Assembly (NCBI RefSeq): GCF_047675955.1
Contig: NC_132929.1
Span: 34,154,421-34,218,420, forward strand
From: Chlorocebus sabaeus
Lineage: Eukaryota > Chordata > Mammalia > Primates > Cercopithecidae
DNA: 64,000 nt
Direction of reading: 5' to 3'
Every line of letters starts with the position of its first letter. The first letter of the stretch is position 1. Below, in pieces: positions 53,571-64,000 of the stretch. The position numbers and the translations under genes were made by a program. Below the pieces are notes generated by a model that saw only the letters and a program-made list of their open reading frames with translations, had not been told where the DNA came from and did no database searches.

Positions 53571-54883
53571 TTTCTCAAAAGATTTACTTTCACTTCTGGT
53601 AAGCAGAGTTAGGCTCGGTGCACTAGTAATCCTGCATCACCTTAATCCAATCAGGGACTGAGATGTGGTGTGAAACTTTAATCTCTGTGAGGACAGGTTG
53701 AACATTTTATGATTTATACCCTTACTCTTAGGGAGTAGTCCTTCAAGGTCCCAACCAATAGCTCTTCTGGGCAGATCCTAAACAATATTTTCATCCTCAA
53801 CCTAATAAATCTGCACAGTTCTACTCTCCCTCTCAGTCTCTCAGCTACCTCCTCAGAAACTCAAAGACACACCTGGAGAAAAGGTAGAACCAAATACCAG
53901 GATCACCATTCTAGGTGTATACTTTTTTCTGAGATCTTGGTCCCATACTACTTCACAGTCATGTTATCTTTCCAATGCCTTCAAATAAATACATACAAAT
54001 ATACAAAACACATATATGGAGATATACATATACAAATAAAAATAAAATATTTTTATTTTCAGGCCAGGTTGCTTTATATTAGTTGTACTAATCAGTTGTT
54101 CTCTACTTCTTAAAAACAATTCTTTATTAATTTTATACTTTGTGAACACATATTTTATACAAACTTTATAACTTGCCTTCACTTTAAGATGCCTTTTATT
54201 TTTAATATTCATATAGTAAAATATATTCATCTTTTTTTTCCCTCCTGCTTTATTTTTTGGAATCGTTTCAGTACAACTGGTATTAGTTATACTTTAAATA
54301 TTTGGTAGAATTCAACAGTGAAGCCCCTGGGTCCCAGGCTTTTCTTTACTGGAAGACTTTTTATTACAGATTCAACTTCATTATTTGTCATTGGTCTGTT
54401 CAGGTTTTGAACATCATGGTTCAATCTTGGTAGGTTGTATGTGTCTAAAAATGTATCCATTTCCTCTACATTTTGCAATTTATTGGCATATAGTTGTCAA
54501 AGTACCCACTAATGATCCTTTGAATTTCATCTATACCACTTAAAATATGTCTCCTTTTTCATCTCTGATTTTATTTATTTAGGTCTTCTTTTTTTCTTAG
54601 TCTGGCTAAAGGTTTATCAATTTTATGATTTCAAAAAACAACTTTTTGTTTCTTTGATCTTTTATATTGTCTTCATTTCTATTTCATTTACTTCTGCTCT
54701 GATCTTTATTATTTCTTTTCTTCTACTAATTTTGGGTTTGGTTTGCTCTTGCAAAATGCATCATTAGGGTATTTATTTGAAGTTTTCTTTCTTTCTGGAT
54801 GCAGGCATTTATAACTACATAAACTTTCCTCTTAGTACTACTTTTACTGTATCCCATAGGTTTTGGTATGTTGTGTTTTCTTC

Positions 54884-55172
54884 GTTTTTTTGAGACAGCA
54901 TCTCCCTCTGTTGCCCAGGCTGCAGTACAGTGGCACAATCTTGCTCACTGCAACTTCCTCCTCCTGGGTTCAAGCAATCCTCCTGTCTCAGCCTCCCAAG
55001 GACCTGGGACTAAAGGCATGCACCACCATATCTGGCTACTTTTAAAACTTTTTGTAAAGAAAAGTTCTCACTACAGACCCCAGGCTGGTGTCAAACTCCT
55101 GGGCTCAAATGATCATTCCACATCAGCTTGCTAAAGTGCTGGAATTACAGACATGAGCCACCACTCCCAGCC
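54884..55172 (-). mobile_element. AluJ
   Basis: Diverged reverse Alu inserted in L1 ORF2; flanks gtatgttgtgttttc and gtaagttgtgtttcc. Confidence 0.88.
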
Positions 55173-55684
55173 AGTAAGTTGTGTTTCCATTATCAATTGT
55201 TTCAAGAAATTTTCCAATTTTCTTCTTAATTTTTTCACTCACCTACTAGTCATTCAGGAGCATATGGTTTACTTTCCATGTAATTGTATAGTTGCAAAGA
55301 CTCCTTTTGTTATTGATTTCTAGTTTTATTCGAGTGTAGTCAGAGAAGATACCCGATATTATTGCAATTTTTTGAACGTTTGAAGACTTGTTTTATAACC
55401 AAACATATGGTCTATTCTTGAGAATGACCCAGGTGCTGAGGAGAAAAAAATGTGTATTCTGCAGCCATTGGATGAAACCGTCTATAAATACCTATTAGGT
55501 CCATTTGTTCTTCTATACTGAAGATTAAGTCCAATGTTTCTTTGTTGATTTTCTGTCTGGAAGGTCTATCCATTGCTGAAAGTGGGGTATTAAAGTCTTC
55601 AGCTATTATTGTATTGAAATCTCTCTCTCTTTAGCTCTAATAATATTTGCTTTACATATCTGGGTGTTCCAGTGTTGGGTACAT

Positions 55685-56095
55685 ATATGTATTAGGCCAT
55701 TTTTGCGTTGTTATAAAGAAATAACTGAGACTGAGTAATTTATCAAGAAAAGAGGTTTAATTGGCTCATGGTTCTGCAGGCTTTACAGGAAGCATGGTGC
55801 TGGCATCTGCTTGGCTTCTAGAGAGGTCTCAGAAAGCTTGTAAGCATAGGCAGAAGGTGAAGGGGGAGCAGGCACATGACACGCTGGAAGCAGGAGCAAG
55901 CAAGAGTGTCTGTAGGGGGAGGTGCCACACACTTCTAAACCACCAATTCTCACGAGAACTCACTATTACAAAAACAGCACCAAGCCATGGGGGATCTGCC
56001 CCCATGATCCAAACACCTCCCACCAGGTCCCACCTCCAGCACTGAGGATTACAATTCAACAGAAGGTTTGAACAGAGACAAATATCCAAAGTATA
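55685..56095 (-). mobile_element. solo LTR, ERVL-MaLR (MSTA-like), inside L1
   Basis: In reverse: 'taactgagactgagtaattt', 'aagaggtttaattggctcat', 'caggaagcatggtgctggca', 'cccccatgatccaaacacct' and 'ggattacaattcaac'. No retroviral genes accompany it. The L1 sequence continues on both sides. Confidence 0.85.
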
Positions 56096-56145
56096 TTAAT
56101 ATATATTTTTACAGTTGTTAAATCCTCTTGCTGAATTGACTCCTT

Positions 56146-56146
<1 letters not shown>

Positions 56147-56186
<40 letters not shown>
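56147..56186. repeat. (TA)20 microsatellite
   Basis: About 20 AT units joined to a T-run, at the tail end of the following Alu. Confidence 0.95.
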
Positions 56187-56212
<26 letters not shown>

Positions 56213-56494
56213 GAGACAGAGTCTTGGTCTGTCACCCAGACTGGAGTGCAGTGGCCTGATCTCAGCTCACTGCAACCTCCATCTCCTGGGTTCAAGTGAT
56301 TCTCCTCCCTCAGCCTCCCAAGTAGCTGGGATTACAGATGCCCACCACCACACCCAGCTAATTTTTGTATTTTTAATAGAGACAGGATTTCACCATGTTG
56401 GCCAGAGTGGTCTTAAACTCCTGGCCTCAGGTGATCCGCCCACCTCAGCCTCCCAAACTGCTAAGATTACAGGCGTGAGCTACCAGGCCTGGCC
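56187..56494 (-). mobile_element. AluS
   Basis: Reverse dimer with a 26-nt T-run next to the TA repeat; nested in L1. Confidence 0.92.
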
Positions 56495-59423
56495 CCCTTT
56501 ATAATTATATAGTGACCGTCTTTGTCTCTTACAGTTTTTGTCCTGAAATCTATTTTGACTGATACAAGTATAGCTATTCCTGCTCTTCTGGTTTCCACTG
56601 GAATGGAATATCTTTTTCCACCATTTTATTTTCAGTCTATGTGTACCTTTACAGGTAAAATGTGTTTCTTGTATGCAATAGATCACTGGATCTTTGGGGT
56701 TTTTTAATTCATTTAGCTACTCTATGTCTTTTGATTAGAGAGTTTGGTCTATTGACATTCAGTGTTATTACTGATAAGTAAGGACTTACTCCTGCTATTT
56801 TGTTATTTGTTTCTAGTTGTTTTGTGGCCTTCTCTTCCTTCTTTCCTTCCTGTCTTCCCTCTAGTGAAGCTGATTTTCTCTGGTGGTATGATTTAATTTC
56901 TTGCTTTTTATTTTGTATATCTATCGTATGTTTTTTTATTTGAAGTTACCATGAGGCTTGCAAATACTATCTTACAATCATCATTTTAAACTGATGACAA
57001 CAGTGATTGCATAAAGAAGCAAAAAGAAGACTAATAAAAACTTTAACTTTGTCCCCCTGCTTTTTAATCTTGTTTCTATTCATGCCTTATTGTAGTGTCT
57101 ATATCCTGAAAAGTTATTTTTTATCAGTTCATCATTTGGTCTTTCTACTCAAGATATGAGCAATTTATATACATAACAGATACACAATATTCTGTGTACT
57201 TATTATTACCAATGAGTTTTATATCATCGTATTATTTCTTACTGCTCATTCACATCCTTTTCTTTCTGACTGAAGTACTCTCTTTAGCACTTCTTGTAGG
57301 ACAAGTCTGGTGTTGATGAAATCTATCCATTTTTGTTTGTCTGGGAAAGTCTTTATTTCTCCTTCGTGTTTGAAGGCTATTTCCCTGAATACACTGCTAT
57401 AGGATAAAAAATTTTTTCCTTCAGCACTTTAAACACATCATGCCACTCTCTCCTGGCCTGTAAAATTTCCACTGAAAAGTCTGCTGCCAAATCTATTAGA
57501 GCTCCACTGTAGGTTATTTGTTTCTTTTTTCTTGCTGCTTTTAGGACCTTTTCTTTACGGCCTTTGCTGGTTTGATTATTAAATGCCTTGAGTTAGTCTT
57601 CATTGGGTTAAATCTGCTTAGTGTTTCATAACCTCCTAACACTTACATGTTCATACTTTTTCTAGGTTTGAGAAGTTCTCTGGTATTATCCCTTTGAATA
57701 AACTTTTTACCCCTATCTCTTTCTCTACCTCCTCTTTAAGGACATGATTCTTACATTTGCCCTTTTGAGGCTATTTCCTAGATATTATAGGTGTTCTTCA
57801 TTCTTTTAGAGTATTCCTTTTTCTTTTGTCTCTGACTTTATATTTTCAAAGTTGTCTTCAAGCTCACTAATTCTTTTATCAATTCTGTTACTAAGAGACT
57901 CTGATGCATTCTTCAGTACATCAATTGCATTTTTCAACTCTAGAATTTCTGCTTGATTCTTTTTAATTATTTCAATTTGTTTTTTAAATTTATCTGGTAG
58001 TATTCTGAATTCCTTCTCTGTGTTATCTTGAATTTCTCTGAGTTTCTTCAAAACAGCTATTTTTAATTCTCTGTCTGAAAGGTCACCTATCTACGGATCC
58101 ATTCTTCAGAATTTGTTCCCAGTGCCTTATTTAGTTTATCTGGTGAAGTCATGTTTTCCTGGATGGTCTGGACGCTTGTGGATGGTGGTTCATGTCTGGG
58201 CAATGAAGAGTTATGTATTTACTGTAGTCATCCCAGTCTGGGCTTATTTGTGCCTATCCTTCTTGGAAAGGCTTTCCAGGTGCACTGTCCATTTTTTAAT
58301 TGGCATTTGTGCTTTTTTTTTTTTTTTTTAATTGAGTTATAACAGTTCTTTACGTATTCTGGAAAAAAAAGCCTTTTATCAGAGATATTGTAGACATTTT
58401 CTCAGTCTATGGCTTGTTTTCATATTTTTCTTAACTATGTTTTTTGCAGCAAGGTTTTTCATTTTGATGAAGTCCAGTTTACATGCTTTTCATAGGGAAT
58501 TTTTGTGCCTTGAGAAATTGTTATCACAAGTCACAAAAATTTCTCCTATGTTTTTCCCTAGTTTTAGTTTTAGCTTTAGCATATAGGTCTACTTTCCATT
58601 TTGAGTTAATTTTTGTATAAGGTGTGAAGTATAGGTGAATCTCAATTTTTTTTTTCATATGGATATCCAATTGTTCCAGTACCATTTGTTGAAAAGACTG
58701 TTCTTTCCTCTTTTAAATTACCTTGGGACTTTTGCAAAAATCAACTGACCATGTGAACTCTCTATGTTGCTACATTTGCCTATATGTTTACCCTTAGGCC
58801 AAGATGACACTATCTTGATTACTGTAACTTTATACTAAGTCTTAAAAACCAAATACTATTGAATCTTCCATCCTTGTTCTTTTTTGAAAATTGTTTTGTT
58901 TATTCTAGGTCTTTTACCTTTCAGTATAACTTTTAGAATCAGTTTGTCAATTACTAGATAAATGTCCACTGCAAGTCTTGATACTGACTGCACTGAATCT
59001 GCAGAACAATTTGGGGAGAACTGACATACTAACATTGAGGATTCCAACCACAACCAGAGTACATTTCTCAATTTATTTAGATCTTTAATTTTTCTTGGCA
59101 ATATTTTCTAGTTTTTCATGTACACATCTTGCACCTATTCTGTTAAATTTATTCTACATATTTTATATTTTGATGCTGTTTTACTTAATTTTTTTCATTT
59201 TCTAAATATTCATTGCCAGTATATAGAATACAACCGATTATACCAACTTTTAGTCTATGTCTTTGATAAGTCTGCTTATTGATTCTAGTAACTTTTTCTA
59301 GGTATACTCTTGTATTACCTTTAACCACTTCCTTTATAATCTGTATGCCTTTCATTTATTTTTCTTGCCTTATTATGGTGGCTAGGACTTTCAGTATAAT
59401 GCTGAGTAAAAGTTTCTGTTCCT

Positions 59424-59717
59424 TGGCTGAGTGCAGTGGCTCACACCTGTAATTCTGGCACTTTGGGAGGCCGAGGCGCACAGATCATGAGGTCAAAAGT
59501 TCAAGACCAGCCTGAGCGACATGGTGAAACCCCATCTCTACCAAAAATACACGAAGGTGGTGGATGTGGTGGTGCGCACCTGTAATCCCAGCTATTCAGG
59601 AAGTTGAGGCGGGAGAATCACTTGAACCTGGGAGGCAGAGGTTGCAGTGGGCCGAGATCATGCCACAGCACTCCACCCTGGGTGACAGAGTGAGACTCCG
59701 TCTCAAAAAAAAAAAAA
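59424..59717 (+). mobile_element. AluS
   Basis: Full dimer with A tail, inside the L1M. Confidence 0.9.
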
Positions 59718-60157
59718 GCTTTTATTCGTGGTCTCAAAGGAAAAGGACTTAGTCTCTCACTTTTAAGCATGGTATCAGCTGTAGGTTTTTTATAAAAGCT
59801 CTTACTAGCCTAAGAAAGCTTCCTTCTATTTTTAGTTTGCCATGTGTTGAGTGTTAAAATTTGGCAATGTTTTTTACTAGTCTACTGAGATAATCAGAGG
59901 GGTTTCATCCTTTATTATGTTTATGTGGTGGATTACACAAATTTTCTAATGTTAATTTTGCATTTCTGGTATAAACTTCATTTGAGCATAATGTGTTATT
60001 TTTTAATATATTGCTGGATTTCACTTGCTAATATTTCAAGAAATTTTACTTTTACATTCATGAGGAATATTGGCCTGTAGCTTAGTTTTCTTGTAATGTC
60101 TCTGTTTGGTATGACTATCAAAGTAACACTGGCCTCAGAAAATGTGAAGTTTTCTCC

Positions 60158-60166
60158 TTATTTATT

Positions 60167-60205
<39 letters not shown>

Positions 60206-60209
60206 TTTT
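60158..60209. repeat. (TTTA)n microsatellite
   Basis: About 12 TTTA units, grown from the tail of the following reverse Alu. Confidence 0.95.
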
Positions 60210-60484
60210 TGAGGCAGAGTCTCACTCTGTCACGAGTGCAGTGATGCGATCTCAGCTCACTGCAAGCTCCACCTCCCGGGTTCATGCCATTCTCCCACCT
60301 CAATCTCCCGAGTAGCTGGGACTACAGGTGCCTGCCACCACGCCCAGCTAATTTTGTTTTTGTATTTCTAATAGAGATGGGGTTTCACCTGTGTTAGGAA
60401 GGTCTCAATCTCCTGACCTCGTGATCCTGCTGCCTCGGCCTCCCAAACTGCTGGGATTACAGGTGTGAGCCAACACACCCGGCC
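60210..60484 (-). mobile_element. AluY
   Basis: Reverse dimer, near-consensus with small gaps; flanks gttttctcc and gttttctct. Confidence 0.9.
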
Positions 60485-60628
60485 GTTTTCTCTGTATTTT
60501 CTTAAGGACTTTAAGACTGTCCTTAATGATAAACTCTGAGAATATGGATCCATAAATTAATTCATAGCATAATTAACTAAACCCAATTTCTTTTCCATCA
60601 TTTTATGACCCAAATCCAAAACAATAAG

Positions 60629-60798
60629 TTTTTTTTTTTTTTTTAAATAGGTTCTCACTCTGTGGCCTGGGCTGGAGTACACTACACTGGCGCAATCGAT
60701 CATGGCTCACTGCACTCTCAACCTTCTATATTCAAGCAATCCTCCTACCTCAGCATCCGACAAGCTGTGACTACAGGAGTGAACCATCTCACTTAGCT
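60629..60798 (-). mobile_element. Alu fragment
   Basis: T-run then 'gttctcactctgtggcctgg' and 'tcatggctcactgcactctc'; only the first arm is preserved. Confidence 0.75.
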
Positions 60799-60935
60799 CT
60801 TTAAATGTTAAAACTGTGTCCTTTTCATTTAAATTGCATTTCTTTTAGACTAATTTGGTCTGGCTTTTTTTTTTTTAATCACTCTAACCATCTCAGTTTC
60901 TTAATGTGCTTAGTCCATTTGTATTTTTTTAGTTA

Positions 60936-61015
60936 AAAAAAACAGAGACAGGGTCTCACTATGTTGGCCAGGTTAGTCTTGAACTCTTGGCCTCAAGCAA
61001 TCGTCACACCTCAGC
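60936..61015 (-). mobile_element. Alu fragment
   Basis: 'gagacagggtctcactatgttggccagg' type arm, cut at both ends; perhaps the rest of the copy at 60629. Confidence 0.65.
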
Positions 61016-61227
61016 AGTCCATTTATATTTAATACAGTCATTCATATGGTTAGATTTAAACTTACCATCTTGTTATTTATTTTCTATTGGTTCCATCTGT
61101 TTTTTGTTCCTTTTTCTCTTTTTCCTAATTTCTCTTAACTGTTTTTAATTACATTTGATTTATTTTATTAACCTGTTAAATTATTTCCTTTTCTTTTCTC
61201 AATGGTTGCTCCAGGGCAGAGGAAATT

Positions 61228-61440
61228 CCTGCAAACTTTTTCTTAAAAGGCCTAATAGTAAACATTTAGACTTTTAAACAACATGCGGTTGTTCTCTATC
61301 ACAACTACTCAACTCTGCCACTATAATGTAAAAGCAGCCATAGACAACCTATCAATGAATAGGTGTAGCTGTGTTCTAATAAAACTTTACTTACAAAAAA
61401 CAGTTGGCCCACAGGCAGTAGTTTGCTGACCCCAGCTCTA
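61228..61440 (+). mobile_element. hAT-Charlie-type element
   Basis: 'ctactcaactctgccactat', 'gcagccatagacaacctatc', 'taataaaactttacttacaa' and 'gtagtttgctgacccc': third copy of the family at 10998-11322. Confidence 0.65.
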
Positions 61441-62773
61441 GGGTTTACAATATCCATCTTTATCACGGCACAGTTTACCTGCCAAAATTACACCACTTCA
61501 CAAATTGTTTAAGAAACATACTTCCATTCTTCTTTCTCTTGTCCTTTGTGCTACTGTCATAAATTTTGAGTCTCTGTATATTACAAAATCCATTATACCT
61601 TACTATTTTGACTTAGGTAATAATCTCTTGAAGATTTTTTTAAATGAGAAAAAAAACTGCTTAATATTTATCGATATAGTTACTATTTTATGTTCTTCAC
61701 TCCTCTGTGTATATCTGAGTTTCCATCTGGTATCTTTTTCTACCTGGAGAACTTCCTTTAATGTTTCTTACAGTGTAGGTCACTTAGACACAAATTCTCT
61801 CAATTTTTATTTAAAAAGATATTTAATTTGCCCTTGTTTTTGAAAATTATTTTCACTGAATATAGAATCCTAGTTCGGCAGATTTTCTTTCAACACTTTG
61901 AAGATGTTATTCTGTGTCTTCCAGTTTGCACTGTGTGATGAGCAGTCACCAGTTATACTTCTCTTTGTTCCCCAGTATGTAAATGTATCTCCTTTTCTCT
62001 GGCTGCTTTTATGGTTTTTTTATGATTTTCAGGTGTTTCCAATAATTTAATTGTAATATACCCCGGTATGGTTTTCTTTGTGTTTATCCTGCATGTGTTT
62101 CATTGAGTTTCTTGGACCATGAATTGAAATTTTTCTTCATATCTGAAAAATTTGGAGGCATTATTTTTTAAATTTTTTTTCTGCATCTCTTCCCCCGGAC
62201 GTCTATTATTTTCTCTCTGTGCTTAGATATGGATACTGTCTATTGTTTAATTTTCCTTTATTCAAGTATACTCATATTGAGTTCCACAGTAATTAATTTT
62301 CTTTTAAGCCTATCCACTAAATTTTTTACTTCAGATAACATACTTTTCACCCTAGAAGTTCCTTTGGTTTTTTATTAGAATTTCCATTCTCTCCTTTTTG
62401 TGTTCATGTCTTTAATTCTTTGAACATACTAATAATAGTTATTTTAAAGTCCTTGCCTGTTAATGTCTAATTACTGGTTGTGTTTCTATTTAGGTGGCTT
62501 TTCTTATTATTATGAATCATATTTTTCAGTTTCTTGTCATCTAGTAATGTTCTTTGAATGTTGAACACTGTTATATTGTTGAGTATCTGGACTTAATGTT
62601 CTCCTTAAAGAAATATTATTGAGCTTTTCTCTGACAGACAGCTAATTTATTTGAAAAGCAGTTTGACATTTTTGAGGCTTGTTTTTCTGCTCAGGAAGGG
62701 CAGGTCTGAAGTAGCTTCTACTCCAGGGCTAGGTTAGCCCTGCTACCATGGCTTGAGGTATCTACTAAGTGTA

Positions 62774-63074
62774 ATTTTTTGAGAGACAGGGTCTCGCACT
62801 GCTGCCCGGACTGGGGTGCCATGGCACAATCATGGATCACAGCAGCCTCAACCTCCTGGGCTCAAGAAATCCTCTTGTCTCAGCCTCCAGAGTAGCTGAG
62901 ACTATAGGTGCTCACCACCACACTCAGCTAATTAGAAAAAAAAAAAAAAAATTATGGAGATGAGATCTGGCTAGGTTGCCCAGGCTGGTCTCGCACTCCT
63001 GGCCTCAAGTGATCCTCCTGCCTCAGCCTTCTAAAATGCTGGGATTACAGGCATGAACCACCCACACCCGGCCC
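62774..63074 (-). mobile_element. AluJ
   Basis: Diverged reverse dimer with an A-run in the middle linker (62936-62950). Confidence 0.88.
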
Positions 63075-63503
63075 AAGTACTGTTTTTGATAGTTGTTCAT
63101 TTCACAGAGTCCCAGTAGTTTTTCTTTGTCTCATAGTTTTCTCAAAGAATTTCATCCTGTGCAGGCAGGCACAGCTTAGTATTCAGTTAAGACTCAAGGA
63201 AGGCAACACCTGTGCAGATATATGGAGCTTTTTCTCAGCAAAGCTCTCTCCTCTCAGGTATTGTGCCTGTAAGTCCAGACACCTCAGGCTTCCTGAATTC
63301 TTACTTCTAACTCTTCAACTTAGCAACATTGTTGTGTACTTACTCTTCTTGAGATCTCCTTCCGTGTGTCATATCTGAAATTTCGACTCCACTCAAAAAG
63401 TCAGGGAAATCACAGAGATATTTATTTCCTCACTCTGAGATCTCAATCCTGCAATGTTTGTTTTCTAATGTTTGAAAATAATTGTTTGAAATATTTTGTT
63501 TGA

Positions 63504-63821
63504 CACCAGGCGCTGTGGCTCACGCCTGTAATCCCAGCACTTTGAGAGGCCGAGGTGGGTGGATTATGAGGTCAGGAGATCGAGATCATCCTGGCTAACA
63601 CGGTGAAACCCTGTCTCTACTAAAAATACAAAAAATTAGCCGGGCTTGGTGGTGCGCGCCTGTAGTCCCAGCTACTCAGGAGGCTGAGGCAGGAGAATGG
63701 CGTGAACTCGGGAAGCGGCGCGAACCCGGGAGGCGGCGCTTGCAGTGAGCTGAGATCGCGCCACTGCACTCCAGCCTGGGCGACAAAGCGAGACTCCGTC
63801 TCAGGAAAAAAAAAAAAAAAA
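63504..63821 (+). mobile_element. AluY with internal 18-bp duplication
   Basis: Dimer in which 'gcgtgaactcgggaagcg' is followed directly by 'gcgcgaacccgggaggcg'; the consensus has this block once. Flanks gaaatattttgtttg and gaaatactttgtctg. Confidence 0.92.
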
Positions 63822-64000
63822 GAAAGAAAGAAATACTTTGTCTGGTTTTCTAGTTGTTTATTGTAGAAAGCCTAGTTAGATATCAGTTACTCTATCACAG
63901 CTTGAAAGCGAAATCCACAAGTTTCAAAGTTTTCATTTTAGACATTTAATATTTCAATCCATCTGGACTTTTTTGTTGTAAATATGGTGTAGGATCGTGA

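Larger units (their letters stand above)
54245..58250 (-). mobile_element. old L1, 5' two-thirds, with nested Alus and MST LTR
   Basis: In minus-strand reading order: an ORF1 coiled coil (57806-58051: KKQIEIIKKNQAEILELKNA), an ORF2 endonuclease (56480-56686: CIQETHFTCKGTHRLKIKWW) and a reverse-transcriptase segment (54287-54478: SLPVKKSLGPRGFTVEFYQ). It breaks off before the RT active-site region. It is inactive and in the sense direction of ADAM10. Confidence 0.85.
58330..62640 (-). mobile_element. old L1M, long, with nested Alus and a hAT copy
   Basis: Minus-strand L1M sequence: 'tcatatggatatccaattgtt', 'gccaagatgacactatcttg' and 'aggaatattggcctgtagct' in ORF2, then ORF1/5'-like sequence at 61800-62640 ('gtgtgatgagcagtcacc'). 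It may be more than one insertion. All frames are broken. Confidence 0.65.
50262..64000 (-). other. ADAM10: ADAM10 intron 5 (downstream part; continues beyond window)
   Basis: At least 13.7 kb of intron upstream of exon 6. No exon matching the end of the prodomain (expected to end ...EEVTQ) was seen. Repeats cover most of it. 50262-50550, 51913-52540, 52566-52800, 53570-54240 and 63075-63487 hold nothing I recognise. Confidence 0.85.

Noticed and set aside
57806..58051. Coiled-coil protein frame on minus strand
   Set aside because: It is L1 ORF1 coiled-coil sequence in a broken element, not an independent gene.
50262..64000. ADAM10 exon 5 or other upstream coding exon
   Set aside because: No sequence encoding the expected end of the prodomain was found; the frames here are L2, L1 and Alu translations.
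1..64000. CRISPR array, operon, phage or tRNA/rRNA genes
   Set aside because: Short tandem repeats here are microsatellites or minisatellites without spacer structure. The Alu, L1 and intron content is that of a primate nuclear genome. No tRNA or rRNA fold was recognised outside SINE-derived sequence.

Overview
This is a primate nuclear DNA window. It is dense in Alu (SINE) and L1 (LINE) copies, AT-rich, and has split genes with GT-AG introns. Several young AluY copies are present. The copy at 1629-1937 has the head-end variant ending 'ggcttgagccaccgcgcccgg' together with 'cccgtctcggcc', which I associate with Old World monkeys, so a macaque, baboon or guenon-like genome is my best guess (inference; primate is certain, the family is not).

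The only protein-coding gene I can support is ADAM10, on the minus strand. Eleven coding exons (exons 6-16 if the gene has the 16 exons of the human gene) run from 50261 down to 1484. They join in frame with GT-AG introns and encode residues 196-748 of a 748-residue protein. In order they carry the end of the prodomain with its RKKR furin site, the zinc metalloprotease domain (HExxHxxGxxH), the disintegrin and cysteine-rich domains, the stalk, the transmembrane segment and the proline/arginine-rich tail. The 3' UTR fills 1-1483 and probably continues beyond the window. Upstream exons 1-5 lie beyond 64000.

Layout: 1-1.6 kb, 3' UTR and last exon; 1.6-14.75 kb, two introns with the transmembrane exon at 3.9 kb; 14.75-16.46 kb, a cluster of three exons (cysteine-rich region and stalk); 16.6-24.0 kb, a nearly full-length degraded L1 in antisense orientation, broken by Alus; 25.5-45.0 kb, disintegrin and metalloprotease exons with older L1, MIR and hAT pieces between them; 47.9-50.3 kb, the first catalytic-domain exons and the furin site; 50.3-64.0 kb, part of the large intron upstream, made of L2, Alu, an MST LTR and two antisense L1 blocks.

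I found no undescribed multi-gene system. The points most worth a second look are the lineage-type AluY 50 nt from the terminal splice acceptor, a template-switch hairpin inside the intronic L1, the L1 5' end pointing its possible antisense promoter into the downstream ADAM10 exons, and inverted Alu pairs around frame-preserving exons. Exon boundaries are read directly from the sequence. Repeat subfamily names are by eye and should be treated as approximate.
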